Shown here piece after piece: positions 44,532 through 55,036 of a DNA stretch of 64,000 nt. Source of the DNA: CAWBRY01 sp963791295 (GTDB taxonomy: Bacteria > Bacteroidota > Bacteroidia > Chitinophagales > Chitinophagaceae); assembly GCA_963791295.1 (NCBI GenBank), contig CAWBRY010000001.1, positions 558,001-622,000 on the forward strand, given 5' to 3'. The position numbers and the translations under genes are program-made. The notes beneath the pieces are model-generated. The model was not told the origin of the DNA. It made no database searches and worked only from the letters and a program-made list of their open reading frames with translations. Every line of letters starts with the position of its first letter. The stretch's first letter is position 1.

Positions 44532-44788
44532 CAGAACAAGGCTGGCGAGGGCATATTGATGAAAACAATTTGACGAAATTTGATAAAGAAATCGACGTAC
44601 AATATTGCGATCCTGCTAACCTTGCTGGCATTCCATCGCTCACGTTACCTTGTGGCAAAGCGGAAAACGGTTTTCCACCCCCGGGTTTTCAATTAATGGG
44701 CAGCGCCTTTTCGGAAGCAAAGCTTTGCCAGATAGGCTATGCATTCGAGCAAACTACGGAATGGCACTTGCAGCATCCAAACGTGTAG
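44528..44788 (+). pseudogene. amidase C-terminal part, displaced frame
   Basis: This frame continues the amidase after the break near 44511: GTAKGMTEQGWRGHIDENNL, then YCDPANLAGIPSLTLPCGKA and the conserved end PPGFQLMGSAFSEAKLCQIG. It ends at TEWHLQHPNV. Joined to the preceding part it gives a family-typical length of roughly 500 residues. The stop is 48 bases from the convergent kinase C pseudogene. Confidence 0.78.
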
Positions 44789-44836
44789 GGGAAATAGATT
44801 TCTTTTTATTGGTTGCCTTTAGAATAATTGATTTCT

Positions 44837-47800
44837 TTAGTTTATTGGTAACTCAATTATGAACTCCGTATACTCTCCTTCCTTTGTTTCTACTTTTATT
44901 TCCCCCCCATGTGCTTTGACAATATCATAACTCAACGATAATCCTAATCCTGTTCCCTGCCCGGTAGGCTTGGTTGTAAAGAAGGGTTGAAATATTTTAT
45001 CTAATACTTTTTGTGGAATGCCATTGCCATTATCCTTTACTCTTATTTCTACTTTGCCATTAATCTTTTTCGTACTTACTGAAACAGTTGGCTCATATCC
45101 ATCATCGAGCTTGTTTCTTTTTTTCACTTACTGCATAAAACGCATTGTTAAATAAATTCAAAACACCCTTCCAATATCCTGCGGAATGATATTTATTTTT
45201 CCAATGCGTTTCATCAAAATCAGTTTTCATTGTTGCATTAAATGATTTGTCTTTTGCCCGAAATCCATGATAGGACAGACGTAAATATTCATCTGCTAAT
45301 GCATTGATATCTGTAGGTTCTTTTATGCCCGCTGCTGCTTCTGCTGAATGTTGCAGCATGCCTTTTACAATAGCATCGGCCCGTTTGCCATGATGATTTA
45401 TTTTTTCTTCATTTTGCTTTACATCATCTGCAATAGCTTTTGCTTCGTTCAATATTTCCTTTATTTAATTTCTTCATTCATTTCATCTAATAATTCCTTA
45501 TTTACTTCCGAAAAATTATTAACGAAGTTCAACGGGTTTTGTATCTCATGTGCAATGCCTGCCGTGAGTTCTCCAAGCGAAGCCATTTTTTCTGATTGAA
45601 TCAGCTGGTGCCTGTGTAGATCTTAATTCTGATAAAGTGCTCTCAACAAGTTCTTTTTCTTCTTTTAATTCCTTTGTACGTTTAACGACCTTTTCTTCAA
45701 GGATTATTTTTTCTTTTTTCAAGGCCCTTGTCCGCCATTTAATAAATGCCCAAAGAGTACTTATCAGTAAAACGGCGTACAGCGTATAAGCCCACCATGT
45801 TTCCCACCACGGTGGGTTAATGCCAATAGTTATTACTTTTTCTGCTTTTGTACCGTCACTATTATAAGCCTTTACCCGGTATATATATTTCCCCCGGGAA
45901 ACATTGAAATAGTTGGAACTCTTTTCACCCATTGCCTCCCGCCACGTATTATCATAATTTTCCAGCATGGTAAAATATTTTGTTGCTTCAGGCTTCCGGT
46001 AATCAATGGCGGTAAAGTTGAAAGCAATATTATTTTGGTTGTATTTCAGATCCAGATCGCTTATGTCTTCAACTGGTTTTATCACATTTCCTTTGCCGGG
46101 CAGTGCAGGAAGGGTGTTGATAAAAAGATCAGTAAGGGTAATTTTGAAATTTGTTTTTACAACAAGTTCCCCAGGGGAAAACATATAAAACCCATTGGGA
46201 TTTCCAATGAATAGCTGTCCTTTTTCGTCTTTATATGCCGGTGCATAATTAGCAGGCTGTTTGGACTTATTCCAAACCTGCTGCCATAAACAAATGTCTC
46301 TTTGGTTAAGGGATTCAATCTGATGATGCCCAATGGCGAGGTGAGCCATAAATTTTTCTCATTGTCTTCAATAATTCCACCAACGCTAAAAGAATTAGAT
46401 TTGTACTGGGGATCAAAAAAACTCGAAAATCGATCTTCCTTTGGATGTAACGGAAAAGACCATGTCCTGCCCGCCCATAAAGTTCCTCCGGAGTCCTCGA
46501 AGAAAGAGTTAATCATGTCCTCTCATGTAGTGTTTAAATCGGTTTGATTTCTTATTTAAACGGTTAATTCCTCCTATCCCCGCTACCCAGAATACCCGAT
46601 CCATCCTCCAAAATACTATTTATAAGATCTGAACCGATAGAAGAAGAGTCATGCGCATCTGAAGAAAATGTTTGAATGAATTATCATGGGGTTATATCGG
46701 AACAATCCAGGGCCATATTTTCCAAACCATATAAGTCCGTGTTTGTCCAGATAATTTTTGACCCCTTAACCTGTAGAATCATTTAGGTTACCATCATCAT
46801 GAAACAGGGAAAATTGTTGTGTAACCCTATTCAAAATACGAACCCCGCTACTTGCTCCCACCAAAATAGTATCTTCCCCCTTTTGAACTATGCTCGCCAC
46901 TACATTATCAAAATTGCTAAAGGGGTTCGAAGGTTCATATTTGAGCTGCCGCAATAAATTTTTATGCTGATCAAATTTGAAAAGCCCACCTCCAAAAGTC
47001 CCAACCCATAAAGATCCTGTTTTATCTTCCAGAAAACTGAGTGCCCGGTTGACAGTTGGAATGGTATAAATGGATTTATGAAAAGGATCAACCCGGTATA
47101 ACAGGTGGCTACCTACTGTGCATATCCATAAAACACCATCCCGTGAGATAAAATCATTCCAGCAGGTACTGTCCGGAAATCCATTACTGGCCTGGTAATG
47201 GGTAATTTTTTTTGTAACCGGATCATAACGGTTAATACCGGCATAATACGTTCCTATCCAGATAGCTCCTGCACTATCTTCATTGATAAAAGTGATATGA
47301 TCATAAGAATCTGGTTTCAGTTAGGTCTGCTTAACCCATCTGGCTTTGCAGGGTCGTAAAGATGCCTTTCAAAATTTCCTTTTTTCCGATCCATAGTATG
47401 CAACCCGTCTCCTTAAGTGCCCACCCAAAAAATTCCTCTGCTGTCTTCAAAGATGGCTCTTACCTTATTATTTATGAGACTATGACGATTTTTTGGATCA
47501 TTCAGGTAACAGGTAAAAGTTTCGGTGTTCCGATGAAACGATTAAGGCCACCGCTTCATCGTTGTCCTGGATAAAAGCCGGTACCAATCCAAAGGACACC
47601 ACTGCGATCTTCATAAATAGCCCTCACATGATTACTACTCAAACTTCGTAGATTCCCCGGTTCATGAACGTAATGGCTAAATTTTCCTGTTTTTTCGTCA
47701 AGGCGATCGAGCCCATGGTCCGTACCAACCCAAAGTATCCCCTGTGATCTCTTAGAATCGCGTTAACTGTTCCCGTACCGGATCGTTTGCCACATGCCGA

Positions 47801-48167
47801 TAATGTTTAAAAATTCCTGTTAACGGGTTAAATTGATCCAAACCCATCGAAAGTCCTATCCAGATCATTCCCGTTGAATTATCTGAATATACTGTTTCAA
47901 GGTTGGTTCCGCCGAGCGAAGTTGGATTTGCCTGATCATGCCTGAAACTGATCATCCTGTTGCCGTCATACCGGTAAAGGCATTCGCAATTTGCCCCGAG
48001 AACCACATGTATCCACGCCGGTCCTGGGTAATGGAAGTGATATTACCCAGGGGATTTCCATTAGGGCCTTCTACCAGGTTGAATTTTAGTTCATTGTTTT
48101 GGGCTGTTGCATGTTGTAAAATTACCAGTAAAAGAATTATTGCAGTTATGGTTATCTTAAATTTCAT
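44837..48167 (-). pseudogene. propeller sensor histidine kinase C (degraded)
   Basis: This is a paralogue of kinase B in many fragments over 3.3 kb. The start (48167, MKFKITITAIILLLVILQHATAQ signal peptide) and first blades are readable, followed by blades in changing frames between 47950 and 46160. A Y_Y_Y domain and helix (PPWWETWWAYTLYAVLLIST, about 45800), the HisKA-like region near 45550 and a HATPase ending in EFIIELPIN at 44837 are also readable. At least eight frame changes and some missing stretches (for example 46520-46760) make a functional protein impossible as read. It separates the amidase from susD. Confidence 0.85.
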
Positions 48168-48205
48168 GTATGCAGATCCGGACAGTGGGAATCCGAGACG
48201 CTGTC

Positions 48206-49762
48206 CTAATATCCCGGATTTTGTTCCAGATTTGGGTTAACTGCCAACTGTTCATAAGGAATAGGAAATATTAGATACTTCGGATCGCTGTTATAGTCCT
48301 TTTCCTGGAACGGCAAAAGATATTGTCCAAAGCGGATCATATCCTGTCTTCTCCAGTTTTCCCACCACAATTCTCTTCCTCTTTCATCATATAGAACCTC
48401 GAGGTTTATTGAAGTCAATGCCGTAGCATTTCTTGATGGATCGGTACGGATGGCATTTACAATGGAAAGAGCAGTATTACCATAAGGGCCGGCATTGGTT
48501 GGAGATCCTCCTCTTAAAATGGCTTCTGCCTTCATCAATAAGACATCCGGGAATCGAAAATAGACAAATTCATTGCTTGAAGGCTTGGCAAAATCAAAAT
48601 TCAAATAATCAGGCGGATATTTTATGGGTCTTATTCCAGTGTTGTCGCGATTAGGGCCACGTTCTATATTTTCCACCTCACGGCTAAAGTCGACCGTACC
48701 GTTTTCTCCGATGAGGAGATCATCTGTGAAGAGATTATGCTGCGGACCTTTCAAAAAACCGACATTAACTCTATTACCGGGATTCGGCGGAGCGTTGGGA
48801 TAATCATACACAGCTTCTCTGCGTTTATCAGTTGACCCGAATTTGTCATAAAAATCGGACAATGTCGTAGTGCCATTAAATCCGCCTTGTGTATAATGCA
48901 ATGTAGCCAGCCATGCAAGAGATAGATAATAATTACCATCGGAGCTACTTGCCTGAGTAAATATATTTTCCTTCCCCTTCGTCCTATTTTCAGGAGAGAA
49001 ATTGTCAAAATAGTTGTCACTAAATAAATACTTATCGCCAGGGCGGTTAATAATTTCATCAGCTAATTTTATAACCTCGTTCATATCTGCCGGATCAAAT
49101 GAAGAAAAGTTGACCCTATCGGTATAAACCGCCTTGTTGAGGTAACATTTCATCAACAGTACCTTTGCAGCATATTTATTTGCTTTATTTGCCGGACCAT
49201 CAGGCAGATCGGGTAGTGCGGCATTTACCTCAGTGATTATATAGTCTAACGCTGTTATGCCTCTACGAACGTTAGCAGGTTGAACAATATTCTCTCCCGG
49301 CTCCCGATATGGAACCTGGTCAAACAGATCCAATTGCCAATACATCGCGAATGCCCGGAGAAATCTCGCTTCAGCTTTTTGTTGAGCATTGGGGTTAAAT
49401 TGAAGTAGATTTGTGGCAGCAAAAACAACACCACTCAGGCTTTTGAAACATTCACGCATTTTACTGTGACCGGGATCCCATTTATGCTGGTGAAGTAAAC
49501 GCCACATACCATTATCATCCCAATCATTACCGCGTGTAGGTATTATTGCTTCGTCGGTCGTTATATCGGTCAATGCAAATAGTTCGGTGTAACTCGTAAA
49601 TGTGGGTCCTAACGACGCATATACACCGCCCAATAAATTGGCGGCAGAATTATTTGCTACCTGACCTGCGGTAAGGTATCCACCAACCGATTCATTCAGT
49701 TTTTTACAACTAATGAATACAGTCAGGATGAACATGATAACTACTAATCTGCGGATTTTCAT
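48206..49762 (-). CDS. susD: SusD/RagB family nutrient-binding outer-membrane lipoprotein
   Basis: This protein is about 518 residues from the ATG at 49762; lipobox VFISC19. It shows the SusD fold: an N-terminal SusD-like region with TPR-type helices (AEARFLRAFAMYWQLDLFDQ, then NKYAAKVLLMKCYLNKAVYT) and the C-terminal RagB/SusD block (FRFPDVLLMKAEAILRGGSP, LLYDERGREL-like LEVLYDERGRELWWENWRRQDMIRFGQ). SusD proteins capture glycans or peptides and close over the SusC channel. It starts 19 bases after the susC stop. An ATG 34 codons upstream lies inside susC and was rejected. No glycoside hydrolase is nearby, so the substrate is unknown. Confidence 0.93.
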   Translation of the reverse strand: MKIRRLVVIMFILTVFISCKKLNESVGGYLTAGQVANNSAANLLGGVYASLGPTFTSYTELFALTDITTDEAIIPTRGNDWDDNGMWRLLHQHKWDPGHSKMRECFKSLSGVVFAATNLLQFNPNAQQKAEARFLRAFAMYWQLDLFDQVPYREPGENIVQPANVRRGITALDYIITEVNAALPDLPDGPANKANKYAAKVLLMKCYLNKAVYTDRVNFSSFDPADMNEVIKLADEIINRPGDKYLFSDNYFDNFSPENRTKGKENIFTQASSSDGNYYLSLAWLATLHYTQGGFNGTTTLSDFYDKFGSTDKRREAVYDYPNAPPNPGNRVNVGFLKGPQHNLFTDDLLIGENGTVDFSREVENIERGPNRDNTGIRPIKYPPDYLNFDFAKPSSNEFVYFRFPDVLLMKAEAILRGGSPTNAGPYGNTALSIVNAIRTDPSRNATALTSINLEVLYDERGRELWWENWRRQDMIRFGQYLLPFQEKDYNSDPKYLIFPIPYEQLAVNPNLEQNPGY

Positions 49763-49781
49763 ATGTTTACTATTAGCCACG

Positions 49782-52721
49782 TTATAAAGAAAAGCTGATT
49801 CCCAGAATGATCGTCCTCGATGAAGGATAACGGGTAAAGTCAATACCAAAAGATGGTATTCCATTTATGTTACTGTCTACATTAACCTCAGGATCAAAAC
49901 CTGAATATTTGGTTATCAGAAAAAGGTTCTGTCCTGTTATGTACACGTTCATGCCTCTAAAGGATTTTGCTACATCGCCGATCGCATATGAGACCGTCAG
50001 GTTACTCATTCGTAGATAGTTACCCTTTTCAATATATCTTGAGGAAAGTGATTGTGAAGGATTAGCGAGGTCTTCTTTCACCGGATCCCGATATACAGAT
50101 AAGGCCAAATTTCCTCCCAAAATACCTCCGACATTGAGCAGGTTCATCAGCGTAGTATTGTAAATATCCTGTCCGAAGCTCCCATTCATATTCGCTATAA
50201 GTGAAAAGTTTTTATAACGAAAAGTTGAGCTGATGCCCAATAAGGTTTTAGGGTTAGGGTCTCCAACATAATAAAATGTGTTACCATTATCCTCGTAAAC
50301 TGAAAATCCCGTCGATTTATCAAGTCCCAAAAATTTTCTCGTGTAAAAGGCACCCATAGGAAGCCCATTTTGAATTATTTCAACAGGAATACCGCCACCT
50401 ATAGGCTGACCTGTATACACAGCAGCATCTAAACCCGAAACAGTATTTTTAAGGAAAGTTGCATTGACGGTCAGATCCCATGTGAATTTTTCTTTCCTGA
50501 CAACTGCTGCATTTATCAAAACTTCAAATCCTTTATTTATTATTTCACCATCCAAATTGATCCATGTGACAGTAGAAAGTGGGGGTGCAGGCTGAATAGG
50601 AGGACTCGGAAACAACAGGTTGGTAGTTGTTTTACTAAAATAATCCATTGTTCCTGTGATCCTACTATTGAATATTGAAAAGTCGATACCAATATTATAT
50701 TGCCTGTCTGATTGCCACTTCAGATCCGGATTCGGACTATTTATTTGAATAATGCTTCCCCCGCCATTTTGAAAAGCATATAAAGCCTGTGAGGATCCGG
50801 GCGGGAATTCCTGGTTGCCGGTCTTACCCCATCCAGCCCTTATCTTAAGTGAATTGATCAGATCAATCTTAAAAAAATTTTCCTTACTTATATTCCATGC
50901 AAAGGCAAAAGAGGGAAAATATCCGTACTTGTTGTTCACTCCAAATTTGCTGGAACCATCTGCTCTGAATGTCGCCGTTAACAGGTATTTATCTTTATAA
51001 GTAAATATGGTCCTCCCAAAAAATGACCTTAATTCAGATGACGGATCTATATAAGAAGATATCCGGCGTTCGAATGAATCACTCGAAAACTGAATATAAT
51101 TAGTATAATCCAGCCCATAATTTCCAAATCCCGCAGCGGCTCCAATACCGCTAAGACCAAATCCCTTATTCGTAAATTTCAAAAACTCATATCCCGCCAC
51201 GGCATTTAAATGAAGGTCATCATAAATTTCGTTATTAAATTCCAGCGTGTTTGTGATTTGTTCAGTAATAAGTTCGCTACTAGTTATTCTTGCCTCTCCT
51301 GTTCTTGAATAAAAAGGATATACACCAAGTGCCTGGTTAACCGAGGCTCGGGAAATGCCGGAACTGTAATTAATGCTAACGAGTAATTTATAAGCAAGCC
51401 AATCCGAAAATTTATAATATGGAGAGATACTTCCTAACAGAGTAGTAATCTTTAAATTATCGTTTAAGTATTTTGACAAGGCAAGAGGATTAGCAGAACC
51501 TCCGGGCACTATTCTAACAGAGCCGTCAGCGTTTTTTAATGAATCAGTAGGATTCCATGTCAAGGCACTTGCAATTATCCCCCCAAAACCAGGCCTAAGA
51601 GCTGAACCATTCTGATGATATTGGCTTGAGTTCAAATGAAAATCCAATCCCAGCTTTTTGTTGGTAAGTAATTTTGAATTTGTTGATAAGTCTGCACTAT
51701 ATTTTTTAAAGCCTGTATTAAATAAAATACCATCCTGGTTTAAAAACCCAACTGAAAATCGATATTTTCCGTTTTCATTTCCGCCACTGCCGGCAATCGA
51801 ATAATTTTGTTGCAGGCTATTTCGCAAAATCTCATCCAGGGCATTCACGTCGGCACCCTTGTTAAAAGAAGGATCAACGCCGTAATAAATAATAGCATCC
51901 CTGTATTCCGATGCATTTAATACACGTATTTTTTTCAAAACGGATGAAACCCCTGTCGAAATAGCAACATCAAGTTTTGTTGAGCCGGCTTGACCCTTTT
52001 TGGTATTTATTATTATAACACCATATGCAGCTCTTGCACCAAATATGGCTGTTGCCGACGCATCTTTTAGAATGTCTATAGAGGCTATGTCTGAAGGATT
52101 AAGAAAATTCAGTGGATTGTTACCGGCTTGCAACGATCTTCCATCTAAGGGAACGCCATCTACTACATATAAGGGCTGGCCTGTGCCGGAGAGTGCGGAG
52201 TTACCTCTGATCTTAACTGTTATCGCTCCACCAGGTTGCCCGTTAGTGCTGATTATTTGGACACCCGATGCTCTGCCCTGTATCAATTGATCAGGAGAAT
52301 TGAAAATACCATTATTAAAGTCCTTTGCTGAAACGGAGGCCACTGACCCTGTGAGGTCTTTTTTTCTTGCTGTACCATACCCGATCACTACAATATCAGT
52401 CAGGTTTATTATTGTATCACTAAGTGAAATATTTAATTCGGTTTCATTTCCCAATACAAGTTGGTAATCATGATAACCAACAAATGAAAACTTAATTACA
52501 TTGCCAGGATTGGCTCTTATGTTAAAACGCCCTGCGGAGTCGGAGCTGGTAAAATTATTTGTTTCACTTATTCTAACGGTTGCCCCAGAAAGCGCTATCC
52601 CATCCCTGCCTGTGATCTTGCCTTTTATTATGGGTTGGGAAAATGCTGAGCTCACAATAAAAAAGAGAAGGCATGGGAGTAAAAAGATTGACCTTGGCGG
52701 CACAGGAGGAATGCTTCCCAT
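49782..52721 (-). CDS. susC: SusC/RagA family TonB-linked outer-membrane receptor
   Basis: This large receptor of about 979 residues has a signal peptide (SIFLLPCLLFFIVSSAFS), a carboxypeptidase-regulatory-like domain (about 30-110), and a plug with the SusC signature (VVIGYGTARKKDLTGSVASV, GQPLYVVDGVPLDGR, DILKDASATAIFGARAAYGV). A 22-stranded-type barrel ends in RTIILGISFSL. It imports large substrates in exchange with SusD, powered by TonB/ExbB/ExbD such as those at 7225-10342. I preferred the ATG at 52721 because it starts just before the signal peptide; an ATG 24 codons upstream is also open. Confidence 0.93.
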   Translation of the reverse strand: MGSIPPVPPRSIFLLPCLLFFIVSSAFSQPIIKGKITGRDGIALSGATVRISETNNFTSSDSAGRFNIRANPGNVIKFSFVGYHDYQLVLGNETELNISLSDTIINLTDIVVIGYGTARKKDLTGSVASVSAKDFNNGIFNSPDQLIQGRASGVQIISTNGQPGGAITVKIRGNSALSGTGQPLYVVDGVPLDGRSLQAGNNPLNFLNPSDIASIDILKDASATAIFGARAAYGVIIINTKKGQAGSTKLDVAISTGVSSVLKKIRVLNASEYRDAIIYYGVDPSFNKGADVNALDEILRNSLQQNYSIAGSGGNENGKYRFSVGFLNQDGILFNTGFKKYSADLSTNSKLLTNKKLGLDFHLNSSQYHQNGSALRPGFGGIIASALTWNPTDSLKNADGSVRIVPGGSANPLALSKYLNDNLKITTLLGSISPYYKFSDWLAYKLLVSINYSSGISRASVNQALGVYPFYSRTGEARITSSELITEQITNTLEFNNEIYDDLHLNAVAGYEFLKFTNKGFGLSGIGAAAGFGNYGLDYTNYIQFSSDSFERRISSYIDPSSELRSFFGRTIFTYKDKYLLTATFRADGSSKFGVNNKYGYFPSFAFAWNISKENFFKIDLINSLKIRAGWGKTGNQEFPPGSSQALYAFQNGGGSIIQINSPNPDLKWQSDRQYNIGIDFSIFNSRITGTMDYFSKTTTNLLFPSPPIQPAPPLSTVTWINLDGEIINKGFEVLINAAVVRKEKFTWDLTVNATFLKNTVSGLDAAVYTGQPIGGGIPVEIIQNGLPMGAFYTRKFLGLDKSTGFSVYEDNGNTFYYVGDPNPKTLLGISSTFRYKNFSLIANMNGSFGQDIYNTTLMNLLNVGGILGGNLALSVYRDPVKEDLANPSQSLSSRYIEKGNYLRMSNLTVSYAIGDVAKSFRGMNVYITGQNLFLITKYSGFDPEVNVDSNINGIPSFGIDFTRYPSSRTIILGISFSL

Positions 52722-52799
52722 AGACACAGTTGAGTAAATGAATTTAAGGAAAAAAATCTCAAATCCAGAGGAATTATAGCTTGCTACGCCCATGTTGGC

Positions 52800-53999
52800 T
52801 TAAGCTTCCTTCGGGCTTTCCATCGGCCTGAGATCGCTAAAGACCAGGATGGTTGCAATCAGCCCGAAGATGAAAAAGGTCAAAATAAGCGGCATTACTC
52901 CAACGCGCATTAAACGGCTGATGATTGAACCAATTACTGCACCAACAAAGAAAAAAGAAGTACCATAAATTGAGGAAGCCATGCCAGCCATCGTTCCCAT
53001 TGGTTCGAGCGCCAGCGCACTGCTATTTGGCTCTATGGCGAGGTTGAGACCCAACAACAACCCAACCGCTATGAAAAATAACAACATTCCGGGCGGGTCG
53101 CCAAAGATCAGTGCGCAGCCAAGCAGAATTGCACCAATGCCGGTATAGATAAGCAATAGCCACCTGATCACACGTCGCGCTCCAAACTTTGTAGTGAGGC
53201 GTGAGTTCATTAAAGTGCACAATGACAGGAATAAACCGATACCTCCGAAAATCCAGGGAAATAGTTTTGGCTTGTGATAGATCTCGCCAATAATATGTTC
53301 GGAACTGGCAACATACGAACTCAAGGCAGTAAAAAGCAAAGTCGTTGCTGCTACATAGCGAAGAAAGGTGCGGTTACCCAATACGCCAGTGATTGATCGC
53401 CTGATACTTTTTATGTCAAGAGGTAGCCGTTGCGCCGGGTGAAGCGATTCTTCCAGACGCAAGGACCACAGAAGTACAATAACAGCAAAAATGGGAGGCG
53501 TCAGAAAAACCATTTGCCAGGATGAAACAGCCAAAATAGCCAGGCCAATAAATGGAGCAAGCACTGGCGTGAAAAGAAACAACGTGAAAATAAGTGACAT
53601 GATATGTGCCATTTGATTCCCAACAAACCGATCGCGGACTCCCGCTACGGTCGACATAAGAACGGCTGCTGCACCCATTCCGGCAACGAATCGTGCCGCA
53701 AACATAATTTGAAGATCGGGTGCAAAAGCCGCTGCTAAACCTCCAATTATGTAGAGTGGAAATCCGATTCGCAATACATACAACCGGCCAAATCGATCTG
53801 AAACGGGGCCAAGAATGACCTGGGTAATCTGACCCATAAAAAAATAGGAGATGATCTTTGCTGTTTGGGTAGAATCGTGCGAAAGCCCAAAGTGTTTTCG
53901 CAGTTCAGCAAAAGCCGGGAGCATGATGTCAATTCCGAGCGCAGTCAGCATCATCGTGCAAGCGCTAAATGCGATGAACTCGGCCGGTTTCATTTTCAT
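52800..53999 (-). CDS. MFS exporter, Bcr/CflA (DHA1) type
   Basis: This 399-residue inner-membrane transporter has 12 hydrophobic helices. The GPVSDRFGRLYVLRIG loop between TM2 and TM3 is the MFS motif A, and ARFVAGMGAAAVLMSTVAGVRDRF fits the drug:proton antiporter (Bcr/CflA) branch with motif C-like residues later. It starts 78 bases upstream of susC on the same strand and its stop is adjacent to susC, so it may be cotranscribed with susCD. Upstream of its ATG the frame opens with YLSRRDFVKPEK, a fragment of a Tat signal that probably is not translated. Confidence 0.88.
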   Translation of the reverse strand: MKMKPAEFIAFSACTMMLTALGIDIMLPAFAELRKHFGLSHDSTQTAKIISYFFMGQITQVILGPVSDRFGRLYVLRIGFPLYIIGGLAAAFAPDLQIMFAARFVAGMGAAAVLMSTVAGVRDRFVGNQMAHIMSLIFTLFLFTPVLAPFIGLAILAVSSWQMVFLTPPIFAVIVLLWSLRLEESLHPAQRLPLDIKSIRRSITGVLGNRTFLRYVAATTLLFTALSSYVASSEHIIGEIYHKPKLFPWIFGGIGLFLSLCTLMNSRLTTKFGARRVIRWLLLIYTGIGAILLGCALIFGDPPGMLLFFIAVGLLLGLNLAIEPNSSALALEPMGTMAGMASSIYGTSFFFVGAVIGSIISRLMRVGVMPLILTFFIFGLIATILVFSDLRPMESPKEA

Positions 54000-54009
54000 C
54001 TTTTCGGGT

Positions 54010-54032
54010 TTAACAAAATCTCTTCTTGAAAG
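54010..54032 (-). repeat. 23-bp fragment identical to the phosphotriesterase Tat-signal coding sequence
   Basis: These 23 bases, TTAACAAAATCTCTTCTTG followed by AAAG on the + strand, are identical to 60105-60127, where they code for LSRRDFVK of a Tat signal. Here they lie just upstream of the MFS gene on the same strand, with a stop codon a few codons further up, so they look like the remains of a deleted or recombined gene start. Confidence 0.6.
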
Positions 54033-54060
54033 ATATGAATCCTACTCGGATATGGAAATG

Positions 54061-54225
54061 AACAAATGGGGGGGAAGTAAAGGTGAGAATGTTATGAACG
54101 ACAATCGCCAGCCATCGCTGGTGGTGAATGATTTGAAACACGGAGCAGATGTTTCAGGTGCTATTGGACTATGGGTTGAAGCAGGAACTGAAGGATATTT
54201 TATCCGAGATCTATGTAAAGTAACT
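54061..54225 (+). pseudogene. remnant of a DUF1080-like (concanavalin-type) domain
   Basis: An open stretch encodes SKGENVMNDNRQPSLVVNDL then KHGADVSGAIGLWVEAGTEG and YFIRDLCKVT. This resembles the last strands of the DUF1080/3-keto-disaccharide hydrolase-type lectin fold (PxLVVxxL...GxVGLWVxxGxxGxFxDLKV). There is no start, no upstream domain and no continuation, so it is a gene fragment in the 249-base gap between the MFS and DUF3667 genes. The assignment is by pattern memory only. Confidence 0.5.
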
Positions 54226-54248
54226 AGCTTCATTTTCAAATTCTTTAC

Positions 54249-54533
54249 ATGCCTATCTGCTTAAATTGTGGCGCCTTAATAAATGAAAACTTCTGTCCTA
54301 AATGCGGACAAAAGAAAGGAGTAGAAAAACTTACCTGGCGTTCATTTATACTGGAGATTTTTCATTTTTTTATCCATATTGAAAGGGGGTTTCTCAATAC
54401 CACCTGGCAGTTATTAATCCGGCCAGGCAAGGTTATTGGTGAATACCTTGCAGGGAAACGTAAAAAATATTTTAAACCGTTAAGCCTTTATCTTATCTGG
54501 GTTACATTCCACCTATTAGCATATCAACAATAA
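54249..54533 (+). pseudogene. DUF3667 membrane protein, N-terminal part (frameshifted)
   Basis: The start MPICLNCGALINENFCPKCG is a CxxC...CxxC zinc ribbon, followed by TWRSFILEIFHFFIHIERGF and GKVIGEYLAGKRKKYFKPLSLYLIWVT, the DUF3667 signature leading into the first helix. The frame stops at 54533 after HLLAYQQ. A neighbouring frame continues as PISISTINALVAHKNVVEIN, so one base has changed near 54515. Confidence 0.72.
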
Positions 54534-54573
54534 ACGCGTTGGTTGCTCATAAAAATGTCGTAGAAATCAATCT

Positions 54574-54990
54574 ATGTTTAGTGGAGGGGATACCGGAGCG
54601 TATATTGCAAAACACACTAATCTCTTTGGACTATTACTATTCCCCATATTGTCGTTTTGTTTATGGCTAATCGTTTCCAGACCTAAGCTAAATTACATCG
54701 AAAACCTCGTAGTCCTTATTTATGCATATGCGATATTTGAAATGCTTATTTTCTTTCAGATAATTATTACAGGGTTATTGTTTAACACAAATTTTCTGAC
54801 AAATGGCTTTGCGATACAAGTGCAGGTATTAGGTTCAATATGGGGCTTCTTTTGCCTTGTCGTTTTTTTCAAGACTAAGAGAATAAAATTTCTCATTCCA
54901 CGCATTTTACTTGCTGAAGTTATTGGAACCGTCGTTAGTGCAAAGGTAGGGGCACTTGTCGCCGGATTAATTCTAAAAATGAGTCATTAG
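54574..54990 (+). pseudogene. DUF3667 membrane protein, C-terminal part
   Basis: A third frame gives SGGDTGAYIAKHTNLFGLLL and four membrane helices to the stop at 54990 (138 codons from the first ATG). Together with 54249-54533, and with two single-base corrections near 54515 and 54570, this restores a DUF3667 protein of about 245 residues. The function of DUF3667 proteins is not known. Confidence 0.7.
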
Positions 54991-55036
54991 AACAGTTTAT
55001 CTAAAAGGATTACGATGAAGCATGCCGTCACTCACA

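Noticed and set aside
47362..47574. Plus-strand small frames inside the kinase C region.
   Set aside because: They are antisense shadows of the degraded kinase; propeller motifs are readable on the minus strand.
49763..49864. SusD start 34 codons upstream of 49762.
   Set aside because: It overlaps the end of susC, and the ATG at 49762 directly begins the lipoprotein signal.
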